Notes: a model not told the origin generated them from the sequence alone. DNA of 64,000 bases from CAIOYC01 sp965277345 (GCA_965277345.1 CBDICI010000003.1:558001-622000), one strand, 5' to 3'. Shown: positions 51,363 through 59,942, counted from the stretch's first letter. Made by a program: numbers and translations.

Positions 51363-53011
51363 GCCGCCACCTCGCGCTTTTGCAGGTAGCGGTCGACCAG
51401 GGCGCGGAAGCGGGATTCGTCGGTCTTGATCTCGCCGGCGCCGTCGAAGGGATCGACGATGCCCTTGGCCTCGGACGCCTTCAGCCCGTTGACCTCCATC
51501 ATCGGCGGATCGGAGCCGTCGTCCGCCACCAGATAAAGGGCGGTGATCTCGTCTTCGGTATCGTCGACGATGGAGCCTTCGCGATCGACGCGGCCGATCA
51601 CCTGGTGGTGCACCTGCGGCGACCAGTCCAGTTCGCCCACCACCACGAATTTGCAGCGCGCCTGGAGCCCGTCCACGCCCCGGCCGCTGCGCAGCGACAG
51701 GATGAAGACATCGGTCTCGCCGGCCAGGAATCGGGCCTTCTGGCGCGCCTTTTCGGCCTTGGTCTCGCTGCCGGTGAACATGGCGGGCGCAAGGTCCGCC
51801 AGCCGTTCCATCCAGATCCTGTAGACCTCGCGATGCCAGCCGGCGAGGATGACCGCCTCGCCGCCTTCGACGATCAGGCGCACCACATCGGCCACGTATT
51901 GCGCCTTGGCGATGCCGGTCTGCTGGCGGACGCGCAGATCGAGCTGGCGCATGGCCTCGCCGCGCTGGACGAAGCTGCCCGTAGCCGCCGTCTCGGCCAG
52001 TTGGCGCGCCACATCGTCGATCGAGGCCAGCGAGGCCGCGTCGTGGTCGACCAGCTGCACGATGCGGTTGACCCGGTCGCCGGGCTTGCGATGGCGCGTG
52101 AAGGCGTGCTGCTCGCGCATGTAGGCGCCGAGCGCCGAGGGATTGGTGATATGACCGCTCGGGGCCCATTCGCGCGCGAAATCGCCGAAACTCCCGAGCA
52201 GATCGGCGCGCAGATACCCCATGATGTTGTAGATCTCGACGCCGTAATTGTAGATCGGCGTCGCGGTCAGACCGAGGCGGTAACGCGCCTGCGATACCAG
52301 CTGCAGCGCCGCCATGCCCTTTTGGGTATTGGTTCCGTTGCGCAGCTCCTGCATCTCGTCGAACGCTACTAGGCCAACGCCCATGAGCGCGAAGGCGTCG
52401 GCCCAGCCCAGGATTTGAGTCCATCCGAAGATCCGCACGTCGCAGGGCGGTATCTCGTAGGGCGTCGTCTGGGTGACGCAGTGGGCGCTAAGCGTCGTGG
52501 TCTGCTCAACCTTCTCGCGCCATTGGTCCTGCAGGTGCCGGTCGCACACGACGATGGCGGGCAGCGCGCCGGGGAGCATCGCCGCGCCCATGCCCACGAA
52601 GGTCTTGCCGAGCCCGGTATCGTCGCCGCACAGCACGCCGCCGAACATGCGCAGCAGCTCGATGGTGGTGACCTGGTGCGGCCGAGCGCCGAACCCCGGC
52701 CGCCAGTCGGTGTAAAGCGGTGGGGCGCAGTCGCCGTTCAGGATGTGATCGGCGAGCGCCTGGCGCGCGCGATAGCCGTCCAGCCCATCGTTCAACCGGG
52801 CTTGCACATCCGCTGTCATGGAAGGCGGATAGCGCTGGAAAAACCAGGTCAGGTCCGCCGCTTGCTCAAGGGTCGCCTTGAAGCGGAACGGCCCGCCCTG
52901 CCCCTTGGGCACCTTGGGAAACAGCCGCTTCAATTGCATGATCGCGTGCGGATCGAGGCCGCTCAGCACATAGTCCGCGCCCTCGACGGCAAGGTGGCCA
53001 TAGGTTCTCAT
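51359..53011 (-). CDS. SNF2-family helicase/ATPase
   Basis: 550 aa. Motif I GDDTGLGKTFVG (about 129-140), motif II DEMQELRN, motif III GLTATPIYNYG, and motif VI QVIGRVDREGSIVDD. Typical SF2/SNF2 order; N-terminal ~100 residues unassigned. Phage SNF2 proteins act in replication or recombination. Stop overlaps Dam 2 and its start overlaps the next gene's stop, so it is part of a coupled operon. Confidence 0.9.
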   Translation of the reverse strand: MRTYGHLAVEGADYVLSGLDPHAIMQLKRLFPKVPKGQGGPFRFKATLEQAADLTWFFQRYPPSMTADVQARLNDGLDGYRARQALADHILNGDCAPPLYTDWRPGFGARPHQVTTIELLRMFGGVLCGDDTGLGKTFVGMGAAMLPGALPAIVVCDRHLQDQWREKVEQTTTLSAHCVTQTTPYEIPPCDVRIFGWTQILGWADAFALMGVGLVAFDEMQELRNGTNTQKGMAALQLVSQARYRLGLTATPIYNYGVEIYNIMGYLRADLLGSFGDFAREWAPSGHITNPSALGAYMREQHAFTRHRKPGDRVNRIVQLVDHDAASLASIDDVARQLAETAATGSFVQRGEAMRQLDLRVRQQTGIAKAQYVADVVRLIVEGGEAVILAGWHREVYRIWMERLADLAPAMFTGSETKAEKARQKARFLAGETDVFILSLRSGRGVDGLQARCKFVVVGELDWSPQVHHQVIGRVDREGSIVDDTEDEITALYLVADDGSDPPMMEVNGLKASEAKGIVDPFDGAGEIKTDESRFRALVDRYLQKREVAA

Positions 53012-53355
53012 GGCGCGGCCGCCGCTTCCGCCCGGCGGACGATCACGTCCAGGGCCTTGAGCACCTCGGCGTGCTGTCGTCCGGGCTTATCGTTCCAGAG
53101 GACAGGCCATGCTCGCAGCTGGGCCCGCATGAAGGCGTAGGTGGGCGTGATCAGCATCGCGCAGTAACCGAAGGGGCGAAGCTCCAGGTACAGCGCGCCC
53201 TCCAAACCCCAGCAGCAGGCCTCGTCGGCTAGCGGCGAGACCACCCGGCCTTCCGCGTCGCGGGCCATGGCGCCCGCAGTCCAGCGGAGCGGGTTGGACA
53301 GCCGTTCGCGCGTGGCGCGCAGGACGATGAGGTCGGGCGCGGCCTTCATAGCCAT
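53008..53355 (-). CDS. DUF6197-like phage protein
   Basis: 115 aa. GAMARDAEGRVVSPLADEAC, CWGLEGALYLELRPFGYC and WNDKPGRQHAEVLKALDVI resemble DUF6197 proteins (by eye). Function unknown. Overlaps both neighbours by a few nt in the early operon. Confidence 0.7.
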   Translation of the reverse strand: MAMKAAPDLIVLRATRERLSNPLRWTAGAMARDAEGRVVSPLADEACCWGLEGALYLELRPFGYCAMLITPTYAFMRAQLRAWPVLWNDKPGRQHAEVLKALDVIVRRAEAAAAP

Positions 53356-53729
53356 GCGCGCCCGAGGCTAAGGTGAAAGGCGGGCTTGCCGTTGATCCGC
53401 GCCGGAACCGACAGCCCCTTGCTGGTGGCCAGGACAATCTCCTCCACATCGGCGCAGGCGGCATAGCGCTCCAGCTGGCGCAGCACCTGCGGCCGCTGCA
53501 GCTTCCTGACCTTGATCTCGATGGCGATGCGTCCGTCGATCAGGAAGTCGGGAATGTCCGCGGCGGAGAGCCGCTTTTCCCGCTCCATGAGCACGCCCAG
53601 GGGAAGACGCGCGGCCAGGTGCAGCTCTATGGCCGCCTGCGTCGCCTTTTCATGGCTGAGGTCGAAGCGGCCCATGGCCAGCAGGCGGCAGATCTCGGCG
53701 CCGGTGATCAGCGGAGCGTTCGTCGTCAT
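53346..53729 (-). CDS. PD-(D/E)XK nuclease-like phage protein
   Basis: 127 aa from ATG 53729. Active-site pattern is visible: Asp in PDFLIDGR and E-x-K in AIEIKVRKL, then the RPQVLRQLERYAACADVEEI helix. Compact Cas4/VRR-type nuclease architecture. Pairs with the SNF2 helicase nearby, a common phage combination for end processing or replication. Precedes the N6 methyltransferase stop. Confidence 0.8.
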   Translation of the reverse strand: MTTNAPLITGAEICRLLAMGRFDLSHEKATQAAIELHLAARLPLGVLMEREKRLSAADIPDFLIDGRIAIEIKVRKLQRPQVLRQLERYAACADVEEIVLATSKGLSVPARINGKPAFHLSLGRAWL

Positions 53730-54625
53730 GCGGCCTCGCCTATGGCGAAGGCGGCGTCGCTGGGCCGGGTCAGCCGAGCACGTGTGCCCGGCGGGATGCG
53801 CAGCACGATGGGGTGCGGGCGCGCTACGCGGCGGTGCTTCTCGAAGAAGTACCAGGCGTAATCGGTGGCGCTGGTGATCTCCGGATCGCAGCGGCCCTTG
53901 AGCAGCGGCAGGCGTTCGGAGAAGGGCGCCACGGCCGACAGGCCGCACTCGTCATGGAACAGGCGGTCGCGCTCCTGTCCGGCCAAGCAGCCCAGCCGCA
54001 GCAGCATGGCCACGCCGCGCCGCGCGCGCCGGTGCGCCACGCGAATGAAGTCTTCCAGCTGCGCGAACGGCGGATTGGTCGCGATCCAGTCGGCGACATA
54101 GGGCGCGTCTGTGTCCGCGCCGTTGATGAATTCGAAGATGCGGTTGCCGTCGTACCAATAGGCGTCCGAGGCGTGGACAGAGGCGAAATAGTCCCTGAAC
54201 CCGTGCACCATGTGCCCAGCGCCGCAGGCCGGCTCCCACACGCTCTTGGCGGCGGGATCAAGCTGGCGGATCAGCTCCGCGCCGGCGCGCGCGCCCCAAG
54301 GCCAGGTGGGGTAGAAATCGCGCTCATCCGCCGTCTTGTCGCGGCTGGCCATCACCGCTGTATGCCCGCGCGCGACGGGCTTGAGGTTCAGCTTCTCGAG
54401 CACGGAAGCGCCCTTGGGCGTGACGCGGTAGCGGAACTGGGACCCGATCCGGTCCACCTCGCGCCAACGCTCCGCCAGGCCGTAGTAGACGAAGGCCGCT
54501 AGATGGGCGCCGTGCAGCAGTCCACTCGACAGCGCTGCTGTTCCCCGTTCGCCGGTTTGGGACAGCAGTTGCAGGGCTGCACGACGTTCTTCGCTTATTT
54601 GTTCAAGCGCAAGACCGTTCATCAA
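53726..54625 (-). CDS. N6-adenine methyltransferase with winged-helix N-terminus
   Basis: 299 aa. N-terminal winged helix (AALQLLSQTGERGTAALSS... SQFRYRVTPKGASVLEKL), then a class I methylase: SAM site VWEPACGAGHMVHGF and catalytic TNPPFAQLEDF. The NPPF motif indicates adenine or glutamine N-methylation; DNA adenine is likely in this context. Divergent from hicAB, with the shared operator region between them. Confidence 0.85.
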   Translation of the reverse strand: MMNGLALEQISEERRAALQLLSQTGERGTAALSSGLLHGAHLAAFVYYGLAERWREVDRIGSQFRYRVTPKGASVLEKLNLKPVARGHTAVMASRDKTADERDFYPTWPWGARAGAELIRQLDPAAKSVWEPACGAGHMVHGFRDYFASVHASDAYWYDGNRIFEFINGADTDAPYVADWIATNPPFAQLEDFIRVAHRRARRGVAMLLRLGCLAGQERDRLFHDECGLSAVAPFSERLPLLKGRCDPEITSATDYAWYFFEKHRRVARPHPIVLRIPPGTRARLTRPSDAAFAIGEAA

Positions 54626-54636
54626 GCCACGCTATT

Positions 54637-54683
54637 ATATGGCAGATTTGCCAGATAACCCTTGAGGATATGGCAGATTTGCC
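54637..54683. promoter_or_regulatory. hicAB operator/promoter region (direct repeats)
   Basis: The sequence ATATGGCAGATTTGCC occurs at 54637-54652 and 54668-54683, 31 bp apart (three helical turns). Each contains TGGCA-N4-TGCCA/C half-sites. It lies between the divergent N6 methyltransferase and hicA. Likely bound by HicB for autoregulation; the second copy overlaps a spurious ATG at 54670. Confidence 0.7.
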
Positions 54684-54696
54684 CTATACCAAATGC

Positions 54697-54900
54697 ATGA
54701 ACCGCGCCGCTTTCCTCCGTGATCTCAAGCGCTACTGCCGCAAGCAGGGGCTGAGCTACGCCTTCGATGCCCGCACGGGTAAAGGCGGCCACGGCAGGGT
54801 GACGGTGGGCGACAGGTTCACCACGGTTCAGACCGACCTCAGCGAAGGCCGGATCGAGTCCATTCTCAAGCAACTCGGCCTCCCAAAGGACGCCGTGTGA
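54697..54900 (+). CDS. hicA: HicA-family toxin (mRNA interferase)
   Basis: 67 aa from ATG 54697; an upstream ATG at 54670 lies in the operator and is rejected. Features: MNRAAFLRDLKRYCRKQGLS, then the conserved His in KGGHGRVTVGDR (His32), and FTTVQTDLSEGRIESILKQL. dsRBD-like fold cleaving translated mRNA. The gene is 33 bp before hicB. Confidence 0.88.
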   Translation: MNRAAFLRDLKRYCRKQGLSYAFDARTGKGGHGRVTVGDRFTTVQTDLSEGRIESILKQLGLPKDAV

Positions 54901-54933
54901 TGCTCCACCCGCACGAACATCACGGAGGATTTT

Positions 54934-55443
54934 GTGCAGAACTTCCTTTATCCCGCGACGGTTAGCGAACACGCGCCGGGCGACTATGTGGTGCGTTTCC
55001 AGGATGTCCCGGAGGCGATCACCGGCGGCGATACCGTGCAGGCGGCCATGCTCCAGGCGCCCGACGCCCTGGCGGCGGCCATCGAAGGCTATCTGGAGCT
55101 GGACCGGCTTCCGCCGCTGCCGAGCGTCAGCGCGGCGGCGGGCGCGTTCGCCGTGCCGCTGGATACGGCGCTGGCGGCCCGCGTCGCCCTGGTGCGCGCC
55201 ATGAGCGAGCAGGGCGTCAGTCTGGCCGAACTGGCCCGGCGCATGGAAACCGACTGGAAAACCGTGCAGCGCATCCGCACCGGCAAGGCGGTCAGCGCCG
55301 ATAAGGTGCTGGCGGCGCTGGCGGCGGTGGGGCTTGTCTCCTCCCTGACCGTCCAGCCGATCTTCAGCCAGGACGCGGCCGAGGAACTGCGCTGGCGCAG
55401 CGCTTACCAGGCCGTGGCGGACGGCATCGCCGCGCAGCAATAG
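54934..55443 (+). CDS. hicB: HicB-family antitoxin with C-terminal HTH
   Basis: 169 aa from GTG 54934, preceded by GGAGGATTTT. N-terminal HicB fold (MQNFLYPATVSEHAPGDYVV, GGDTVQAAMLQAPDALAAAI, EGYLELDRLPPLP), then a helix-turn-helix domain (SLAELARRMETDWKTVQRIR). Neutralises HicA and binds the operator. Confidence 0.9.
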   Translation: MQNFLYPATVSEHAPGDYVVRFQDVPEAITGGDTVQAAMLQAPDALAAAIEGYLELDRLPPLPSVSAAAGAFAVPLDTALAARVALVRAMSEQGVSLAELARRMETDWKTVQRIRTGKAVSADKVLAALAAVGLVSSLTVQPIFSQDAAEELRWRSAYQAVADGIAAQQ

Positions 55444-55458
55444 ACGCCTCACGACCAT

Positions 55459-57702
55459 CTACGCCGCCTCCCGGATCACGCCCGGCTCGGGGTCGAGATT
55501 GCAGGCGATCACGGCGGCGCCGTTCATGGGTGAGACGCTATTGCCGATCTGGCGCGTCTGTTCGGTCTTGGTGACCGGCTCGCCACGCGCGTTGCGGTCG
55601 GTGATGTAGTGCGCGCCGAAGCCTTGGGCGCCCGCCAGCTCCTTGGGCAGCAACATGCGCATGCCGATGTCGACGATCTGCCAGACCACGCCATCGAGCA
55701 CGAGCAGGCCGAGCCGCAGGCGTCCCTGCGGCGTCGTCAGTGGCTCGGCGATCTCCGCGTCGGTCGGTTCGCCGAAGTGCTGCCAGAGGAAGGAGAGCAC
55801 GTCGCGGCGGCGCCCTTCTCCCGCGCCGTCCAGCACCAGTTCGATCAGCCGCTGCGTCGTGCCACGCCCGACGATGGTGGACAGCGGCGCGCGGGCGTCG
55901 TGCCCGACCATGCCGGTATTGGCCTGCTCCATGAAAGCCACGCCGAGGCCAAAGCGCGCCTTGGCGGTCGCCGTATCGAGCGGTTCGGTTGGAGCGGCGC
56001 CGACGCCGGAACCGTAATACTTGTCAATGATCGCAGACGAGAGGCTGGTCTTGCCGCCGCCGCCCGAAGTGATCGTCCCGATCGGCGCTTCGGCGGCCGA
56101 ACCTACGGAGCGTCCGAAGTTGCGCGTGAGGTGGGCCGCCACAACCTGGCTCTTGCCGCCTCCGCCGTCGGTCATCACGGTCGGATGTGGGTCGTTGAGA
56201 TCCCGTGCACTGACCGTGGAGCCGAACTGACGACCGAGATAGGCGGAGACCAGCCCGTGGCGCGGCGCGCCCGCCATGGCGGTGTGCAGCGGCTCGCCCG
56301 GATCGGTGCCGATGCTGTTCTCGCTGAACTTGGTCAGGTGGGCGATCGCCCAAGCTCGGTCGGCCTTCGCTGTCACCGTATGCAGCGGATCGTCCAGGCC
56401 ACGGGGCGGCGACTGCCCCGCCCGGCCGCCGACACCCACACTCGCGCCGGCCAGGGCTACCGTCGCCGCCGCGACCGCGTGCCGATTGGCCGTGGGTATG
56501 GTCCGAATGGGCTCGTCTAGACGAGAACCCCGGATGGCGCCGCCATTACCGTCGCCGTAGTAGGTGGATACGAACGGCGCGAGTGACGATTCAACCTCTG
56601 CCAGCCCCCCACGCGTTGTGATCGTTCGCAAAGGGTCTTCGACGCTATGTACCCCATTGCGCAGGTAGGCGCTCTGCATGTCCGTTCGCACTAGGAGCGA
56701 AGCGGACTGCGCAAGTTCACCTCTGTGCGCACCCGTTACGGTTGGCAGCGGTGCGCGCGCGTCATAGCATCGGTCCGACCGGCCGCCATGCGTGAGCGGC
56801 ATGATCGAAGGCGCCGAGACGGCGAACTCGCCGCCCTTGGCCGTGGTGATCGTCGGCAGCGGTTCGGCCGCCGAGCGCGTGGCGTTGCGCCCCGCCGAAT
56901 GGGTGACCGGCACGATGAACGGGTGTGCGGCGTCGATCACGTAGCGCTTGATGCCCTTGGCGATGCGCGCGCAGGTTTTGGGCTGCAGCGGCCGGGCCCG
57001 ACCGAAGATGGACCGTGTCGGTACGCTCCAGTCTATGATTTCCGCCGCGGCGCGATAGGGCTTCAGCCCCTTGCCCTGCGCGATCGCGCGCGGGGCGTGC
57101 GTCGGCGACGGCCAGACGACGGGCTTGCCGTCGCAGCGCGCCACCAGGAACAGCCGCTTGCGCGTGGTCGGCGCGCCGTAGTCGGCGGCGATCAGCTCGC
57201 GGTGTTCGACCACATAGCCGCACTGCTCGAGTCTTTTGCGCCACAGGCGAAAGGTCTGACCACGCCGCGCGGGGTCGGGTTGCTGGCGGCCCTCCGCATC
57301 GGGCGGCAACAGCGGTCCCCAATCCTGAAATTCCTCGACGTTTTCGAGGAAGATCACATCGGGATGCACCAGCTTGGCGACCTTGACCACGATCCATGCC
57401 AAGCCCCGGATGCGCGGCGAAACTGGCGCGCCGCCCTTGGCCTTGGAGAAGTGACGGCAGTCGGGCGACGCCCAGAACGAACGCCAGTGCACGCCGGGCC
57501 GGAGCGCGCGCGGATCGACGTCGAACACATCGGCGACGAAGTGTTCGGTGTTCGGAAAGTTGACCTGGTGGACCGACAGGGCGGTCGAGTTGTGGTTCAG
57601 CGCGATATCCGGATCGCGACCGAGCGCCAGCCGGTAGGCCTCGCTGGAGCCCCCGGCCCCGGCGAAATACACCACGTCGATAAAGGGCCGGGCGAGCGTC
57701 AC
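55459..57702 (-). CDS. C5-cytosine DNA methyltransferase with long repeat insertion
   Basis: 747 aa from GTG 57702. Motif I FAGAGGSSEAY (about 13-23), motif IV Cys in SPDCRHFSKAKGG (Cys82; usual PCQ replaced by DCR), motif VI ENVEEF (about 120), motif VIII RKRLFLVARC, motif X IGNSVSPMNG near the C-terminus. Between VIII and IX about 375 residues hold 11 diverged units around (D/E)xPLxTxT. Target specificity unknown. Overlaps the next gene upstream by a GTGA. Confidence 0.85.
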   Translation of the reverse strand: MTLARPFIDVVYFAGAGGSSEAYRLALGRDPDIALNHNSTALSVHQVNFPNTEHFVADVFDVDPRALRPGVHWRSFWASPDCRHFSKAKGGAPVSPRIRGLAWIVVKVAKLVHPDVIFLENVEEFQDWGPLLPPDAEGRQQPDPARRGQTFRLWRKRLEQCGYVVEHRELIAADYGAPTTRKRLFLVARCDGKPVVWPSPTHAPRAIAQGKGLKPYRAAAEIIDWSVPTRSIFGRARPLQPKTCARIAKGIKRYVIDAAHPFIVPVTHSAGRNATRSAAEPLPTITTAKGGEFAVSAPSIMPLTHGGRSDRCYDARAPLPTVTGAHRGELAQSASLLVRTDMQSAYLRNGVHSVEDPLRTITTRGGLAEVESSLAPFVSTYYGDGNGGAIRGSRLDEPIRTIPTANRHAVAAATVALAGASVGVGGRAGQSPPRGLDDPLHTVTAKADRAWAIAHLTKFSENSIGTDPGEPLHTAMAGAPRHGLVSAYLGRQFGSTVSARDLNDPHPTVMTDGGGGKSQVVAAHLTRNFGRSVGSAAEAPIGTITSGGGGKTSLSSAIIDKYYGSGVGAAPTEPLDTATAKARFGLGVAFMEQANTGMVGHDARAPLSTIVGRGTTQRLIELVLDGAGEGRRRDVLSFLWQHFGEPTDAEIAEPLTTPQGRLRLGLLVLDGVVWQIVDIGMRMLLPKELAGAQGFGAHYITDRNARGEPVTKTEQTRQIGNSVSPMNGAAVIACNLDPEPGVIREAA

Positions 57703-58208
57703 GCCGCCCTCCGGACTTCGACGGCGCGGTCCAGGCCCGCCTGCGTGGCGTGGTAGAGTATCGGCGGCGCTGAGCCTCTCGATTCCACCACGCCCCTCGC
57801 CCGCATTGCGATCAGTCGGCTGCGGACGATGGGCATATTTTCGCGCAGGAGCTTGGCCAGTTCGACGGCGGTCCAGAACCGCTCGCCCATAGCGATCAGG
57901 GTGAGATCGTGCAGGCGACGCTGCTCCACCGGGCCTGGCCGACCCGCGCGGCTTGGCCAGACGCGCTTGGCCGCGTCCGAGGTCGCCGAACCGGCGGCGG
58001 CCGGCGTGGACGGGAGGCCATAGCCGGGATCGAACGCCACGCGCACATCGTGTTCGGCGCGCCCCAGCATCGTGGCGATCGCCGACCAGCTGGCCCGCAC
58101 CGCGCGCTTGGACGCCACGAACTCCCGTTCCCATGGACCGAACGGCAGAGGCCGGGAGCCGGCGAAGGACTCCAGGAAGGTTTCCGAGAAGCTGTAGAGC
58201 TTAACCAT
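57699..58208 (-). CDS. Winged-helix phage protein
   Basis: 169 aa from ATG 58208 (MVKLYSFSETFLESFAGSRP). N-terminal HTH-like region (SWSAIATMLGRAEHDVRVAF) and C-terminal winged helix (RRLHDLTLIAMGERFWTAVE, AKLLRENMPIVRSRLIAMRA). Possible DNA-binding regulator of the early operon. No named family. Confidence 0.65.
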   Translation of the reverse strand: MVKLYSFSETFLESFAGSRPLPFGPWEREFVASKRAVRASWSAIATMLGRAEHDVRVAFDPGYGLPSTPAAAGSATSDAAKRVWPSRAGRPGPVEQRRLHDLTLIAMGERFWTAVELAKLLRENMPIVRSRLIAMRARGVVESRGSAPPILYHATQAGLDRAVEVRRAA

Positions 58209-58515
58209 CGACGTCGGCCCGGTAGCGCGGTGTGGCCACTGTCGCGGTGAGCAGCCTTTCAACGGACAGGGCGGCGCCGGACAGCAGCGGGACCAGCAGC
58301 TCGCGCTGAGAGGGGGAGGCTTCGAAGTAGCGGCGGGCGAACTTGGCCAGCGCATCGGGTACATCCTTGCGGATGTCGCCCGGCTCGAGCGGGAACGGGT
58401 TCCGCCGGACCGCGCGCAGGTCATCGACCAGGGCGGAGGCCTCGGCCCTGCCGTCGACCACCGCCGCCACGTCGTCGACGAGCCGCCGCCAGACATTGCG
58501 CGTGGCCAGGCTCAT
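58201..58515 (-). CDS. Hypothetical early phage protein
   Basis: 104 aa: LVDDVAAVVDGRAEASALVDD, NPFPLEPGDIRKDVPDALA, EASPSQRELLVPLLSGAAL. Overlaps both neighbours by 4 or more nt in the early operon. Function unknown. Confidence 0.6.
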   Translation of the reverse strand: MSLATRNVWRRLVDDVAAVVDGRAEASALVDDLRAVRRNPFPLEPGDIRKDVPDALAKFARRYFEASPSQRELLVPLLSGAALSVERLLTATVATPRYRADVDG

Positions 58516-58814
58516 GACGCGCTCGCTACGCGAAGCACGTCAGGGTCACCGCCCATGAGTTGATCGAAGCCCGGCCAAAGAACGGCCGGGTCAAAGTCGA
58601 TGCCGTCAGCCTTAGCGCCCGCTACGATTTTTGCGACGTAGGACAGCGGAAGCGGATGTTCGTTAGTGCCACGGCCAAGCAGCTGGTAGACCGTATCAAC
58701 TTTAATTCCGCACCAGCCGGCCACCCGTTTCACGCCTAAGCCCCTGAGAACTAAGGCTTTGGCGCGTTGCCGTACGGAAGGATCAGCTTCAGCGTGACAT
58801 GGCGCGTCAGTCAT
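58512..58814 (-). CDS. Cro/CII-like early regulator
   Basis: 100 aa. HTH-like core KALVLRGLGVKRVAGWCGIK then VDTVYQLLGRG. First gene of the leftward operon, divergent from the S24 repressor with operators between. Position is that of cro or cII. Function inferred. Confidence 0.7.
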   Translation of the reverse strand: MTDAPCHAEADPSVRQRAKALVLRGLGVKRVAGWCGIKVDTVYQLLGRGTNEHPLPLSYVAKIVAGAKADGIDFDPAVLWPGFDQLMGGDPDVLRVASAS

Positions 58815-58823
58815 GCAATTTTC

Positions 58824-58842
58824 TCCTGACGTTTTGTCAGGA
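58824..58842. promoter_or_regulatory. CI-type operator 1
   Basis: Perfect palindrome TCCTGAC-GTTTT-GTCAGGA in the divergent cro/CI intergenic region. Core CTGAC-N5-GTCAG also occurs at 58886 and in diverged form at 59943. Confidence 0.75.
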
Positions 58843-58885
58843 CGTACTGCTGAGATGCTTCGAGTGATTCGTCAACGACCCCGCG

Positions 58886-58900
58886 CTGACTTTCCGTCAG
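58886..58900. promoter_or_regulatory. CI-type operator 2
   Basis: CTGAC-TTTCC-GTCAG, 60 bp centre to centre from operator 1 and just upstream of the CI start at 58912. Confidence 0.7.
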
Positions 58901-58911
58901 ATTATGGGCAT

Positions 58912-59502
58912 ATGGACGATCCCGAAATAGCCGCGATCGATGCTGCGATGAAGGCCAAAGGGCATTCACGTGCAGATTTAGGACGGTTGCTTGGGCTCGA
59001 TTCAGCTCAGGTCAGTCGGCTGTTTTCCAACAAGCGCAGGTTACAGCGGCACGAAGCACGAAAGATCGAAGAGTGGCTTGGAGGCGCTACACTCGGTCGC
59101 GAACGGGGGAATGTTATCCCAGGTCCGGGCATGGTGCCGCTCTATGGTTGGGTCGGCGCGGCCAGCGATAGCCGTCTAACCTTCGCGGAACAAAGCATTC
59201 GTGGCTTTGTGCCCATGCACCCTTCGCAACTGCACGTAAGGGAAGCCTTCGCGCTAGAAGTCGCTGATGTCAGTATGATCCCACGCTACGAGCCTGGCGA
59301 AATCGTCTACGTCGCCCCCAACCGCTGGCCTGCTCGAGGACACGACTGCGTGGTCGTAACCACTGAGATGGAAGGTCTTCTGAAGCGGTTCGTGCGCCGA
59401 GACACAGAGGATCTCGTGTTACATCAACTCAATCCAGACCGGGATTTCGAACTATCCCTTGCGAAAATTGCCGCTGTTCACAGTGTGGTCGGGCGGGGTT
59501 AG
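58912..59502 (+). CDS. CI-like repressor with S24/LexA-type peptidase domain
   Basis: 196 aa from ATG 58912, chosen because the longer open frame includes operators. N-terminal HTH (SRADLGRLLGLDSAQVSRLF), then S24: cleavage-type region YGWVGAASDS, Ser121 in DVSMIPRYEPGEIV, Lys158 in GLLKRFVRR. Self-cleaving lysogeny repressor, SOS-inducible by family. Lower GC than neighbours. Divergent to the Cro-like gene. Confidence 0.92.
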   Translation: MDDPEIAAIDAAMKAKGHSRADLGRLLGLDSAQVSRLFSNKRRLQRHEARKIEEWLGGATLGRERGNVIPGPGMVPLYGWVGAASDSRLTFAEQSIRGFVPMHPSQLHVREAFALEVADVSMIPRYEPGEIVYVAPNRWPARGHDCVVVTTEMEGLLKRFVRRDTEDLVLHQLNPDRDFELSLAKIAAVHSVVGRG

Positions 59503-59876
59503 GGCTCTTCTCCTCGGTCGAGGTTTTCTGGCTTACATTCCGATCGAGTAGCACCCGTAGGTTCAGATCGGAGCTTCTCCCAGCAAGCAAGAGCGGCCGT
59601 AAAGTATGCTCGGGAAGTTATAGGCTGCTCGTAGGGCGGACATTTATGTTGTCCCATCAAAATTACATTCGTCTGTATTCTCTGCATGGCAGCAACATCC
59701 TTACTCGCTCTAACGACGCCGTGCAGAGTATCTTCGTTTCCCAAGCCCCCAATCGCATCTCGCACTGCGACGTAGCGCAGCTCTCGGTCGATCTCGTGGG
59801 CAAGGCGCTCGCAAATACCTGTCGCCGCCGGAGATGCGTGCACAGCCGCGACTGCGGTTATCAGCAGGATGATCAC
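59499..59876 (-). CDS. Secreted hypothetical protein (moron)
   Basis: 125 aa from GTG 59876. Signal peptide VIILLITAVAAVHASPAAT. Mature part with Cys in GICERLAHEIDRE, HKCPPYEQP and ACWEKLRS. AT-richer than the tail genes and convergent with the CI gene, overlapping its stop. Possible lysogenic-conversion gene expressed in the lysogen. Confidence 0.65.
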   Translation of the reverse strand: MIILLITAVAAVHASPAATGICERLAHEIDRELRYVAVRDAIGGLGNEDTLHGVVRASKDVAAMQRIQTNVILMGQHKCPPYEQPITSRAYFTAALACWEKLRSEPTGATRSECKPENLDRGEEP

Positions 59877-59942
59877 GATGTGCTCCTAGGTTGGTTTCCA
59901 ATGATTCAGCGCTCGATGACAAATTGGAAGAGACGTTCTGTC

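Noticed and set aside
50508..57702. Restriction-modification system
   Set aside because: Methylases are present but no recognisable cognate endonuclease; the small PD-(D/E)XK protein looks like a Cas4/VRR-type phage nuclease.
58813..58911. Longer N-terminus for the CI-like repressor
   Set aside because: It covers two operator palindromes and gives an atypical N-terminus.
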